Source: Aeromonas popoffii
GTDB lineage: Bacteria; Pseudomonadota; Gammaproteobacteria; Enterobacterales; Aeromonadaceae
NCBI RefSeq assembly: GCF_000820025.1
Contig: NZ_CDBI01000014.1
Span: 186,001 to 250,000 of the forward strand
Reading direction: 5' to 3'
DNA length: 64,000 bases
Position 1 is the stretch's first letter. Every line of letters begins with the position of its first letter. The translations under genes and the position numbers were made by a program. Shown piece after piece: positions 53,629-62,895 of this stretch. Under the pieces are notes generated by a model. The model was not told where the DNA came from. It searched no databases and was given only the letters and a program-made list of their open reading frames with translations.

Positions 53629-55287
53629 ATGTCGTTGAATACCTTCTTTACCAGACCATTGAATCTCAAGCCGAGCGTGCTGGCACTGAGCCTGAGCTTG
53701 CTGCTCCAACCCGCTTATGCCCTGGAAATCTCCCAGGAAGGGGCCCCGGTGCGCAAGGTCATCACGGATACCCAGACCCGGGATCCTGTGTTTGGCAACT
53801 GGCTGTTTCGCGGTGAGTTTGCCCGTGAATCCTTCAACGGCTTCAACCCGGATTACCGCATCGCCATCGGCGATCGCCTGCAGGTGCAGTTGTGGGGGGG
53901 GGTCGAGTTTGATCAACCCCTGACGGTCGATCAACAGGGCAACATCTTCCTGCCCAAGGTGGGCCCCATCAAGGTAGCCGGGGTACGCAACGAACAACTG
54001 AACGACACCCTGCTCGGGGCCGTCACCACCGTCTATCAGAAGAACGTCAGCGTGTACGCCACGCTGGACGTGAGCCAGCCGGTCAAGATCTTCGTGACCG
54101 GCTTTGTCAAACAGCCAGGCCTGTTTGCCGGTCAGTCTGGCGACTCCATTCTCTACTTCCTCGACAAGGCTGGCGGTATCGCCCCCGAGCGCGGTAGCTA
54201 TCTGGATGTGGCCCTCAAGCGCAATGGCCAGACCCTGCGCCACTACAACCTCTACCAGTTCCTGGTCCATGGCACCCTGCTGCCAACCCAGCTGCGCGAT
54301 GGCGACATCATAGTGGTGGCGCCGCTGCGCTATCAGGCCACGGTGCGCGGCAAGGTGGCAAATGCCAACAAGTTCGAGCTGAGCAAACCCCATGTCACCC
54401 TGGCCGAACTGATGCAGATGGCCAGCCCCGATCCCGATGCCACTCATATTCGGGTGAGCCGCAATCAGGGCGAAGATATCCGCATGGATTACTACCCCAT
54501 CAATGACGCCCAACTGGCCAAAAACATGGTCAGCTCGGGCGACACAGTGGAAGTGATCGCCGACAAACGCTATGCCTCCATCGCGGTGCGGGTCGAAGGG
54601 GAACACGACAGTGCGCAGGAGTATGTGCTCAAGTACGGTGCCCGTCTCGGCGACATCCTCAACGGCCTGAAACTGACCCAGGATGCGGACCTGAGCGCCA
54701 TCCAGCTCTATCGTGACTCGGTCAAGGTGCGCCAGAAAGAGATGTTGCAATCGTCACTCAAGGCGCTGGAGGCCAGTATTCTGACCGCCCGCTCCTCTTC
54801 CGAAGGGGAAGCCAAGCTGCGCAACAGCGAAGCCCAACTGCTGATGCAGTGGGTTGAGCGTGCCAAAGACATTGAACCCAACGGGCAGGTGGTGTTGGCC
54901 AATGGCACCAATATGGAAGATGTGCGACTCGAACCGGGCGATATCATCCGTATTCCGCGCCAGACCAACCTCATCATGGTGCACGGCGATGTCATGTTCC
55001 CGAACGCCATCCTGATGGACAACAAACGTACCGTGGCCGATTACATCAATCTGGCCGGCGGCTTTACCCAGAAAGCCAGCAACTCCCGTATTTTGTTGCT
55101 GCATCGTGATGGCACCTTCAGCCAGATCGAGAAGAGCGATCTGGAAAATAAAGAGATCACCATCAAGCCGGGTGACGAGATCTTCGTCCTGCCGCAGGTC
55201 GATACCAAGTCGCTGCAGATCACCAAGGATATTACCGAGGTGCTCTATCAAATCGCCATTTCGGCTAGGGCCTTGGTACTTCTTTAA
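53629..55287 (+). CDS. kpsD: Capsule polysaccharide export protein KpsD (OPX family)
   Basis: Outer polysaccharide exporter of the group 2 capsule system. 552 residues: a Sec signal peptide (about 1-31, ALSLSLLLQPAYALE), a Poly_export domain (about 75-160, YRIAIGDRLQVQLWGG...DQQGNIFLPKVGPI), then SLBB-type soluble domains (FVTGFVKQPGLFAG; VHGDVMFPNAILMD). No lipobox is seen, as in E. coli KpsD. The ATG at 53629 has AGGAG immediately upstream; an in-frame TTG at 53635 would have better spacing. Confidence 0.93.
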   Translation: MSLNTFFTRPLNLKPSVLALSLSLLLQPAYALEISQEGAPVRKVITDTQTRDPVFGNWLFRGEFARESFNGFNPDYRIAIGDRLQVQLWGGVEFDQPLTVDQQGNIFLPKVGPIKVAGVRNEQLNDTLLGAVTTVYQKNVSVYATLDVSQPVKIFVTGFVKQPGLFAGQSGDSILYFLDKAGGIAPERGSYLDVALKRNGQTLRHYNLYQFLVHGTLLPTQLRDGDIIVVAPLRYQATVRGKVANANKFELSKPHVTLAELMQMASPDPDATHIRVSRNQGEDIRMDYYPINDAQLAKNMVSSGDTVEVIADKRYASIAVRVEGEHDSAQEYVLKYGARLGDILNGLKLTQDADLSAIQLYRDSVKVRQKEMLQSSLKALEASILTARSSSEGEAKLRNSEAQLLMQWVERAKDIEPNGQVVLANGTNMEDVRLEPGDIIRIPRQTNLIMVHGDVMFPNAILMDNKRTVADYINLAGGFTQKASNSRILLLHRDGTFSQIEKSDLENKEITIKPGDEIFVLPQVDTKSLQITKDITEVLYQIAISARALVLL

Positions 55288-55309
55288 TCATTCACTTGCC
55301 ATAAAAGTT

Positions 55310-55340
55310 TGGTAGGACCGAGATGTTATCTCGGCCCTAC
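55310..55340 (+). terminator. Terminator-like hairpin after kpsD
   Basis: GTAGG-A-CCGAGAT and ATCTCGG-CC-CTAC form an interrupted stem around a 3-base loop. The following CTATTACAT is a poor U-tract, so read-through into galU is likely. Confidence 0.5.
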
Positions 55341-55386
55341 CCTATTACATATAAAAAAACCAACATAAATATAAGTAAGGGATAAA

Positions 55387-56265
55387 ATGAAAGCTGTTAT
55401 TCCAGTTGCGGGTTTGGGCACCCGCATGTTACCTGCCACCAAAGCTATTCCGAAAGAAATGCTTCCTATTGTAGATAAACCATTGATCCAATATGTGGTC
55501 AATGAGTGTATTGCTGCAGGTATCAAAGAAATTATTCTGGTCACACATTCATCCAAAAATGCGATAGAGAACCACTTCGATAAATCATTCGAACTGGAAG
55601 CCACTCTAGAAAGTCGTGTAAAACGGCAGTTGCTGGAAGAAATTCAATCCATATGCCCCAAAGACGTGACTATCATGCATGTTCGCCAAGGGGAAGCAAA
55701 AGGATTGGGCCACGCGGTGCTGTCAGCGTATCCCCTTGTTGGCCACAATCCTTTTGTTGTGGTACTGCCCGACGTCATTATTGACGATGCCGCCAGCGAT
55801 CTGAAAAAAGACAACTTGGCTAAAATGGTCCGTAACTATAAAGAGTCAGGCCATTCTCAGATCATGGTTGAGCCGGTAGCGGTTCAGGATGTGTCAAAAT
55901 ACGGTATTGTGGATTGCCATTCCATCGATATAACCGCTGGTGAATCTGCCACTATATTTAATGTGGTCGAGAAGCCAGAACAAGATGAAGCACCATCCAA
56001 TCTGGCTATCGTGGGACGTTACGTATTGACCCCGGATATATGGCAACACCTGCGTATGACACTGCCGGGGGCAGGAGATGAAATCCAGCTTACTGACGCC
56101 ATATCCGAATTACTCAAAGGTGGACAGGTGGATGCCTTCTGCATGCAAGGAAGATCTCATGATTGTGGTGACAAGTTAGGATATATGAAAGCGTTTGTTG
56201 AATATGGTCTTAGACACAAAGACTTTCAGCATGGCTTCCGAGAATTTATAACATCATTGGTTTGA
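55387..56265 (+). CDS. galU: UTP-glucose-1-phosphate uridylyltransferase GalU
   Basis: Makes UDP-glucose for capsule, LPS core or O-antigen sugars. 292 residues with the nucleotide-binding [19 protein letters not shown] (about 9-27), [15 protein letters not shown] (about 106-120) and [10 protein letters not shown] (about 124-133, catalytic Asp). AAGGGATAAA precedes the ATG. GC content falls toward its 3' end. A perfect hairpin follows the stop at 56280. Confidence 0.95.
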   Translation: MKAVIPVAGLGTRMLPATKAIPKEMLPIVDKPLIQYVVNECIAAGIKEIILVTHSSKNAIENHFDKSFELEATLESRVKRQLLEEIQSICPKDVTIMHVRQGEAKGLGHAVLSAYPLVGHNPFVVVLPDVIIDDAASDLKKDNLAKMVRNYKESGHSQIMVEPVAVQDVSKYGIVDCHSIDITAGESATIFNVVEKPEQDEAPSNLAIVGRYVLTPDIWQHLRMTLPGAGDEIQLTDAISELLKGGQVDAFCMQGRSHDCGDKLGYMKAFVEYGLRHKDFQHGFREFITSLV

Positions 56266-56279
56266 TTTTATAATATTTT

Positions 56280-56300
56280 GAGCGAGGGTTTCCCTCGCTC
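56280..56300 (+). terminator. Perfect hairpin between galU and the Stealth gene
   Basis: GAGCGAGGG (56280-56288), TTT loop, CCCTCGCTC (56292-56300), followed by TATATG. The ATG of the next frame lies 3 bases beyond the stem, so either this is a leaky galU terminator or translation starts further on, at 56319. Confidence 0.6.
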
Positions 56301-56303
56301 TAT

Positions 56304-57401
56304 ATGAAGTTCAAGATTATGCGTAAACTCAAAAAATTCTTCAAAAATCCTGGCATTTTTATTCGAGACCACTTAAATAAAAAACACCCAATCATTCGTA
56401 ATGAGATCGCGTGTGCAGAGAATGAAGAAGATATTCTTATGCGACACGATCTTGCCATGGAAAGTCAGATTGAAATTGATTTTCCAATCGATGTTGTATT
56501 CACTTGGGTTGATGATTCAGATCCTGATTGGCAGATACGCTGCCAACAGTACAAGCAGTTGGTAAATAATAATTATGTGGGACAACATGCCACTGATCCT
56601 GCCAGGTTCAGTAATCATGATGAATTAAAATATTCACTGGGCAGTATACTCAAGTTATTACCTTGGGTTAGACGAATATATATTGTCACCGATAAGCAGT
56701 GCCCAAAATGGTTAACACCGAGTGATAGAGTTCGTATCGTTGATCATACTGATATTATCGAGGCGCAGTATCTGCCCACCTTTAACTCACATGTGATAGA
56801 AGCCCATCTGCACCAGATCCCAGATTTGGCAGAACACTTTATCTATTTCAATGATGATGTATTCGTGGCCAGACCACTTCCTGCCGGACATTTCTTTAGA
56901 AGCAATGGAATTGCATCCCTATTTATGTCAAAAAAAAGTCTCTCTGCTATGCAGGCTAAAGGAACTGATACCCCAACACTTTCTGCCTCATTGAAGTCAG
57001 CCTCCCTGCTTAATCATGACTTTAGCTTTTTGATTGATCACCCTCTAGTTCACACTTATGTTCCGCTAAGAAAGAGTATGTTTGAAGAATGTTGGCGGTT
57101 GTATAGGGCTGATATTAAGAGCTTCTTGCCAAATAGGTTTAGAACCAATAATGATCTGAACTTAGCCACATTTTTTATCCCTTGGCTATCTTACATAAGA
57201 GGAGTTGCTGTGCCATCTAGGGATATATGTTATTACTTTAATGCTAGATCACCTGCAGCTGCGAACTATTTTAATGCTTTACAATTAGCAAAAAAGAATG
57301 GAACACTACCTCACTCATTTTGTGCAAATGACTTTAACACGAAGAATATAAATCACAGACACAATGTAGCAAAACTGTTATCTAATTATTTTTCTGAATG
57401 A
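56304..57401 (+). CDS. Stealth-family capsule phosphotransferase
   Basis: Hexose-1-phosphate transferase of the Stealth family, which forms phosphodiester bonds between sugars of capsular polymers in the cytoplasm. 365 residues (360 if the ATG at 56319 is used). The CR1 motif [15 protein letters not shown] is at about 64-78 and the CR2-like [20 protein letters not shown] at about 104-123. [13 protein letters not shown] (about 184-196) and later [20 protein letters not shown] (about 233-252) complete it. AT-rich DNA from here to about 60.75 kb. The hairpin right before the 56304 ATG makes that start doubtful. Confidence 0.85.
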   Translation: MKFKIMRKLKKFFKNPGIFIRDHLNKKHPIIRNEIACAENEEDILMRHDLAMESQIEIDFPIDVVFTWVDDSDPDWQIRCQQYKQLVNNNYVGQHATDPARFSNHDELKYSLGSILKLLPWVRRIYIVTDKQCPKWLTPSDRVRIVDHTDIIEAQYLPTFNSHVIEAHLHQIPDLAEHFIYFNDDVFVARPLPAGHFFRSNGIASLFMSKKSLSAMQAKGTDTPTLSASLKSASLLNHDFSFLIDHPLVHTYVPLRKSMFEECWRLYRADIKSFLPNRFRTNNDLNLATFFIPWLSYIRGVAVPSRDICYYFNARSPAAANYFNALQLAKKNGTLPHSFCANDFNTKNINHRHNVAKLLSNYFSE

Positions 57402-57414
57402 TCGGGATAAGAAA

Positions 57415-59691
57415 GTGAACAAGTTAATATCAATTATAATTCCAGTCTACAATGTAGAAAAATATATAAAAGACTGCCTTGAATCCTTAATCATGCAAAC
57501 CGTTGATGGCTTTAGTTTTGAGGAATCAATAGAAGTCATTCTCATCGATGATGGTTCTCCAGATAAATCCGTTGACATAATAAGGGAGTACCAGAAAACT
57601 TATAAGAATATATATCTCATTCAGCAAGAAAATGCCGGGCAATCCGTTGCTAGAAATAATGCTATAAAAGTTGCTGTAGGTGAGTATATATTTTTCTTGG
57701 ATTCTGACGATTTACTACCTCCTGACGCTCTAGCACCACTATACAAACTAGCAAAGGAAACTTGCTCAGAGGTCATTGTATCTCATAGTAAAGCATTTAA
57801 TTCTAGAAGAAGCTGGTTTATTGAAGACCACGCTGAAGTAGCCAGTGCAGCCCTTAGAAAAGTTAAGTTCTTTCATCACTCTATTTTAGTGAAAACGCCC
57901 GCCCCATGGGCCAAGTTATATAAAAGAAGTCTGCTATTAAGAAACAATATCGAGTTTCCTGTTGGTATCAAATTAGCCGAGGACTGGATATTTGTAATGA
58001 AGGCTATGTATAAGGCTAATCACATATCAACAACTCCACATATAAGCTATCTCTATCGTGGGCGAGATGATGAGGATAACCCTTCATGTACACAAATCGT
58101 CAACGAAAAAGTATTCTATGATCTAACAAAAGTGTACGAATTGACATTGCAGTTTGGATTGCCGGAGCGACAAACTTATCTTGCAAAGCTGTTTATATTA
58201 CGGGGGTTACTATACCGTCTAACCAAGTATTCGACTGATTGTACTATTGATGAAGTAAAACCTATATATAAGCATGTTAGACACTTTCTAAACTCTCATA
58301 TTGGAGATAAGCCTCTAAGAGTTTTTACACCACAGAGACGTCTACCCTTATTGCTTATCTATCATGGCTTCTATTCAGAAGCACATAGAGTCATGAATGG
58401 CATATTTAAAAAATCATGTCTGAATAAGGGAATAGAAAAGAGTGATAATGATATTACTCAAGATTATCACAACTTGAAAAACAAGAAGATAAAAGTAAAG
58501 ATAAAAAAAATAAAAAATAAATTCAAGTCAGCATGCATTAATACTGCATGGAAAGCTAAATATGGAATATCAAAAATAGCTAGTGCAATTCTATATAAAG
58601 ATAGAGATAACATTGTTCTTGTAGGTGAACGATTAGGAAAAACGGCAAATGATTCTAGTTACCATTTGTTCTGTCACGTTAATGATGCAAAAAAATATAA
58701 GGGAAGTAAAGAGTATTATTATGTTATCGACAGAAATGCAAAAACAAAAGATAATTTAGATGGATTTAATAATGTAATTAGGTATGGCAGCTTAAAACAC
58801 TTTATTATATTTAATAGATCATCAACTTATGTATTCAGCGATAGCATGAGGGATGTATTCCATCAATGGCAACGTGTTGCTGAAGAGCACAAACATAAGA
58901 AAAAGATTTTTCTACAGCATGGCATTTTCGCTCTTAATAGAGCAACTGGATATTATGATAAAAACTCCATGGAAAAGCGTCATGAACTTCCAGATAAATT
59001 TATTGTGAGCTCTGATTTTGAAAAGCAACTGATTTGTAGACAATTTGGTTTTGATAAAAGTGAAGTTTCGGTTACAGGGCTTTCTCGTTTTGATAAGTTA
59101 CCTAAAAAACAGAATAAACGCTCAAGAAAAATATTGATTCTTCCAACATGGCGAGATTGGCTATCAAATGTCAGTGAGAAACAGTTCATTAATTCTCAAT
59201 ACTACAAAAAAATTAATGAATTATTGGTGTCAGAAAACTTCAATCAAATGCTAGCAGAAAACAATATGTCTGCTGATGTCTGTTTACACCATAAAATGCA
59301 TGCACATTTAAAAGCATTGCCTTGGTCAGACACAATTACAGTGCATAGTATGAATGACATTGATGTTCAATCACTTATTATATCAGCAGATATAATGATT
59401 ACTGATTATTCCTCTGCATCATTTGACATGCTTTATCAAAGAAAACCTGTAATCTATTATTGGTTTGATGCACAAAAGTTCTTTTCAACTCGTGGTGGGC
59501 CTCTTGTGTGCCCTCGTACTGGCATTCCTGGACCAGTTGTCACTTCAGAACATAAACTTATTGATGGAATAAATGAAATTATAGCCAACAACATTAACAT
59601 AGATAAAAAATATGAAGGAATTGCAAATAAATTCTTTACCTATAGAGACAACAAAAATTCAAAAAGAATTATTGAATTGATTGAAGCTTGA
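57415..59691 (+). CDS. GT2 glycosyltransferase fused to CDP-glycerol glycerophosphotransferase
   Basis: 758-residue cytoplasmic fusion. Residues about 1-330 form a GT-A family 2 transferase: ISIIIPVYNVEKYIKDCLES, ILIDDGSPD (about 42-50) and FFLDSDDLLP (about 92-101). After a Lys-rich linker (about 345-385) the C-terminal part (about 385-758) has the TagB/TagF glycerophosphotransferase pattern: FLQHGIFALNR, LPTWRDW, DVCLHHKMHAHL and ADIMITDYSSASFDML. It would add a sugar and glycerol (or ribitol) phosphate, building a teichoic-acid-like capsule polymer. GTG start at 57415, 13 bp after the Stealth gene. No CDP-glycerol synthetase is visible in the window. Confidence 0.87.
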   Translation: MNKLISIIIPVYNVEKYIKDCLESLIMQTVDGFSFEESIEVILIDDGSPDKSVDIIREYQKTYKNIYLIQQENAGQSVARNNAIKVAVGEYIFFLDSDDLLPPDALAPLYKLAKETCSEVIVSHSKAFNSRRSWFIEDHAEVASAALRKVKFFHHSILVKTPAPWAKLYKRSLLLRNNIEFPVGIKLAEDWIFVMKAMYKANHISTTPHISYLYRGRDDEDNPSCTQIVNEKVFYDLTKVYELTLQFGLPERQTYLAKLFILRGLLYRLTKYSTDCTIDEVKPIYKHVRHFLNSHIGDKPLRVFTPQRRLPLLLIYHGFYSEAHRVMNGIFKKSCLNKGIEKSDNDITQDYHNLKNKKIKVKIKKIKNKFKSACINTAWKAKYGISKIASAILYKDRDNIVLVGERLGKTANDSSYHLFCHVNDAKKYKGSKEYYYVIDRNAKTKDNLDGFNNVIRYGSLKHFIIFNRSSTYVFSDSMRDVFHQWQRVAEEHKHKKKIFLQHGIFALNRATGYYDKNSMEKRHELPDKFIVSSDFEKQLICRQFGFDKSEVSVTGLSRFDKLPKKQNKRSRKILILPTWRDWLSNVSEKQFINSQYYKKINELLVSENFNQMLAENNMSADVCLHHKMHAHLKALPWSDTITVHSMNDIDVQSLIISADIMITDYSSASFDMLYQRKPVIYYWFDAQKFFSTRGGPLVCPRTGIPGPVVTSEHKLIDGINEIIANNINIDKKYEGIANKFFTYRDNKNSKRIIELIEA

Positions 59692-59757
59692 GTTAAAATC
59701 CTTGCCAGTGGAATTTTCATTTTCACTGGCACTTAATAAGTATAGTTAAGGCTGGCA

Positions 59758-60597
59758 ATGATTAGAATTAAAAGCAAAGAAGATATGTTAAAGGTTGGTT
59801 CTAACTTTTTCCATGGTCATTTACCTGAGATGATAAATTCTGAAATTCTCTTAGATGGTGAGAACAATATAATCTACTGTCAGGATAAGGTTACACTAAA
59901 AAATGTAACATTAAGATTCCTCGGTAATAACTCGGTAATTTTTTTATCGAGTAGCAAACATGCGTATACATTAACCACAAACATTTTTAATAACTCAGTT
60001 CTTTTTTTCGGGGAGGATAATTATTTTAACCCACATGGACAAACCATGAGTCTTATTCTTTCTGAAGGAAAAAACATTTTTTTCGGCAGTAGATGTTTAT
60101 TATCTTTTGGTATTAGTGTTAGATTAGCAGATCCTCATCTCATTTTTGATGCCAAAACTAAAAAAAGAATCAATCACAGCAAAAGTGTTTTTGTTGGAGA
60201 CCATGTTTGGATTGGGCAGGACACACTCCTTCTTAAAGGGGTAAAAATAGGTTCTGGTAGCATTGTTGGTGCTAATTCTGTATTATCAAACAAAACAGTT
60301 CACTCAAATTCCAGCTGGGCAGGCAATCCCGCTAAAATATTGAGAAATGATGTTTTCTATACTGAGGAATGTGTCCATGATTGGGGGGAGCTCGAGACAG
60401 AGAAGTTTTGTAAGAAAGATACCGATGCATATATATTTAATTTCAAAGATGGTGAAACAAGGTCTTTCAATAGTATTGATGATGACGTTTTATCTTTGGC
60501 TAGCGCTAAGGAAAAACTCGGCTACATAATATCTAACATAAGTTCTTTTGATAAAAAGAATAGATTTTTCATTCCTTCTTCCGCTCAACTACTGTGA
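59758..60597 (+). CDS. Left-handed beta-helix (hexapeptide) acetyltransferase
   Basis: 279-residue protein with a hexapeptide-repeat beta-helix. The acetyltransferase core SVFVGDHVWIGQDTLLLKGV (about 142-161) is followed by IGSGSIVGANSVLSNK and NSSWAGNPAKILRND (about 182-196), the CoA-binding end of the helix. Upstream (about 1-135) the repeats are less regular. A C-terminal extension (about 205-279) is of unknown function. It is probably an O-acetyltransferase of the capsule repeat unit, by context. Last gene of the AT-rich core. Confidence 0.8.
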   Translation: MIRIKSKEDMLKVGSNFFHGHLPEMINSEILLDGENNIIYCQDKVTLKNVTLRFLGNNSVIFLSSSKHAYTLTTNIFNNSVLFFGEDNYFNPHGQTMSLILSEGKNIFFGSRCLLSFGISVRLADPHLIFDAKTKKRINHSKSVFVGDHVWIGQDTLLLKGVKIGSGSIVGANSVLSNKTVHSNSSWAGNPAKILRNDVFYTEECVHDWGELETEKFCKKDTDAYIFNFKDGETRSFNSIDDDVLSLASAKEKLGYIISNISSFDKKNRFFIPSSAQLL

Positions 60598-60800
60598 TAT
60601 AAGCCTCTATCACAACAATTTTTCATTGGGTGTCAAACCAATATAGTAATTGAAAAAAGCGTCCACTTTAATATCTTCATGTGATTATAAAAGCTAGATA
60701 TCGTATTTATTGAAATTTAAAAAATATGCCGTAAACAGCTTGCGTAATTCGAAAATATATTCCTTTTGCTTTTTAACACCCTTTTATCCGAGCAACTTGC

Positions 60801-62888
60801 ATGACTCTATGGACACAATCTGGCGGCATACTGGCCCGCAGCGCGCAGATCAGCGCCTGTCTGGGCCAGCCATTGGCACGTCTCACCCCTGATGCCCCCC
60901 CCCAGCCCGGCGATGCCCTGGTGGGCTGGGGCCAGAAAGCCAATACCCGTCAGATTAAACAGCAGGCGCAGGCATTGGGCCTGCCCTATTGGCAGTTGGA
61001 AGATGGCTTTATCGGTTATATCGGTCATCCCGCCAAAGGCGGCAAGGCGGTCTCGCTTATCGCAGACCCCGTCGGCATCTATTACGATGCGCGCCAGCCC
61101 AGCCAGCTTGAACAGCTGATTGCCACCCCGGTGGATGACGCCCTGCTTGAGCGAGCGCAGCGACTGATGGCTGACCTGGTGCGCCTTGGTGTGACCAAGT
61201 ACAACTGCTATGCCACTCGCCCTGCCCATCCCGCTGGCGATGCTTCTGCCGGGCTCTCTGCGCGAGGTGAGCCGGGTGGTTTGCCCGCGGCGCTGGCCCA
61301 GCGCCTGCTGCAAGATGGCAGACCCAGGGTGCTGTTGGTGGATCAGGTGGCGGGCGATCTCTCCATTCCGGGGGCCCTGGCCAGTGAGACCGATTTTATG
61401 GCCATGGTCGAGGCGGCACGTCGCAATCACCCCCATGCCCGCCTGCTGCTGCGCACGCATCCCGACACCCGTTTTGGCAAGAAGAGCGGCGTGCTGGCCC
61501 GACTGCAACTGGATGATGTGGAGGTAGTTGCCGATCACTGCCATCCCCATGCCCTGCTCAGCCGGGTGGAGGCCGTCTATACCGTCTCTTCCCAACTCGG
61601 ATTTGAGGCGCTGCTGCTCGGCAAGCCGGTGTATTGCTTCGGCATGCCGTTCTACGCTGGCTGGGGGCTGACCGTTGATAGCAAGCAGTGCGAGCGCCGC
61701 AAGGTTCAGGTATCGCTGCCCCAACTGGCAGCGGCGGCGCTTATCCTCTATCCGCGCTATCTGGATCCGGTGCTCGGTCAGCGCTGTGAGGTGGAGGAGG
61801 TGCTGGCCATCATTGCGCGCCAGCAGAGGCCAGCGCCGCGCTGGCGCAGGCTCTATCTGGTTGGTTTCTCCCTGTGGAAACGCGCCTTTATGCAGGCATT
61901 TTGCCACCACCTGGCCGATGAGCTGCGCTTTGTGCGCACGCCGCCCAAGCGGCTGACCGGCGATGAGCAGGTGCTGGTCTGGGGCAGCCGCTACCCGGAT
62001 CTGACCTCGGCCATTCGGGTTGAAGATGGCTTTATCCGATCCCGGGGGCTCGGTTCCAACCTCTGTCGCCCCTCTTCCCTCTCCATCGATCTGGTCGGGA
62101 TCTATTTCGACAGCCGCATGCCAAGCGGGCTCGAGCAGTTGCTCAACTATCAGCAACTGACACAGGTCGACGTCAATCGGGGCGCCGCCCTGATTGAACT
62201 GCTCCTGCAGCACAGGGTCAGCAAGTACAACGTGGGCACGCCACAGCACTACACACCGCCTGCCGATGGGCGCCCGCTGGTGCTGGTGGTGGGTCAGGTA
62301 GACGGGGATGCCTCCATCCTGACCGGCAGCCCGACCATTCGCAGCAATGAACAGTTGCTGTGGGCCGTGCGCGCCGCCAAGCCAGAGGCGCATATCCTGT
62401 TCAAGCCACACCCGGATGTGGTGGCGGGCAATCGGGCAGGTGCCATCTCTGCCGCCTGCCTGGCAGAGTGTGTCGACAGCCAGGTGCTGGACATAGGGCT
62501 AACCAGTCTCTACCCCCACGTGGACGAGCTGCATACCATGACCTCGCTGAGCGGATTCGAAGCCCTGGTGCAGGGGGTGAAGGTCACGACCTGGGGGCAG
62601 CCCTTCTACAGCGGCTGGGGACTGACGACAGATGCTCATCCCCCGGCCCGGCGCCAGCGCAACCTGCCCCTGGCGGCGCTGGTTTACCTGACGCTGGTCG
62701 CCTATCCGCTCTACATCGATTGGCAGACCGGGCTCTGGATAAGCCCGGAGCAGTTGATCCGCCAGCTGGCAGAGCAAGGGCACTCATCGGCCCACAAGTC
62801 GAGCCGCTGGCAACGCTGGCAGATCAAACTGAGTTACCTGACACAGACGCTGTTGCAGCGCCCCGCCCTCCCCCGGTTCATGAGATAA
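60801..62888 (+). CDS. kpsC: Capsule lipid-Kdo primer glycosyltransferase KpsC
   Basis: Builds the poly-beta-Kdo linker on phosphatidylglycerol that anchors group 2 capsules, together with KpsS. 695 residues with two tandem halves, each with a Kdo-transferase-like module. The first half has YWQLEDGFIGYIGH (about 63-76), VTKYNC (about 131-136) and PVYCFGMPFYAGWGLTVDSK (about 276-295). The second repeats these as IRVEDGFIRSRGLG, VSKYNVG and TTWGQPFYSGWGLTTD. The length matches E. coli KpsC. Composition returns to the GC-rich backbone abruptly at this gene. kpsS follows by 7 bp. Confidence 0.94.
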   Translation: MTLWTQSGGILARSAQISACLGQPLARLTPDAPPQPGDALVGWGQKANTRQIKQQAQALGLPYWQLEDGFIGYIGHPAKGGKAVSLIADPVGIYYDARQPSQLEQLIATPVDDALLERAQRLMADLVRLGVTKYNCYATRPAHPAGDASAGLSARGEPGGLPAALAQRLLQDGRPRVLLVDQVAGDLSIPGALASETDFMAMVEAARRNHPHARLLLRTHPDTRFGKKSGVLARLQLDDVEVVADHCHPHALLSRVEAVYTVSSQLGFEALLLGKPVYCFGMPFYAGWGLTVDSKQCERRKVQVSLPQLAAAALILYPRYLDPVLGQRCEVEEVLAIIARQQRPAPRWRRLYLVGFSLWKRAFMQAFCHHLADELRFVRTPPKRLTGDEQVLVWGSRYPDLTSAIRVEDGFIRSRGLGSNLCRPSSLSIDLVGIYFDSRMPSGLEQLLNYQQLTQVDVNRGAALIELLLQHRVSKYNVGTPQHYTPPADGRPLVLVVGQVDGDASILTGSPTIRSNEQLLWAVRAAKPEAHILFKPHPDVVAGNRAGAISAACLAECVDSQVLDIGLTSLYPHVDELHTMTSLSGFEALVQGVKVTTWGQPFYSGWGLTTDAHPPARRQRNLPLAALVYLTLVAYPLYIDWQTGLWISPEQLIRQLAEQGHSSAHKSSRWQRWQIKLSYLTQTLLQRPALPRFMR

Positions 62889-62895
62889 GCCGCAC

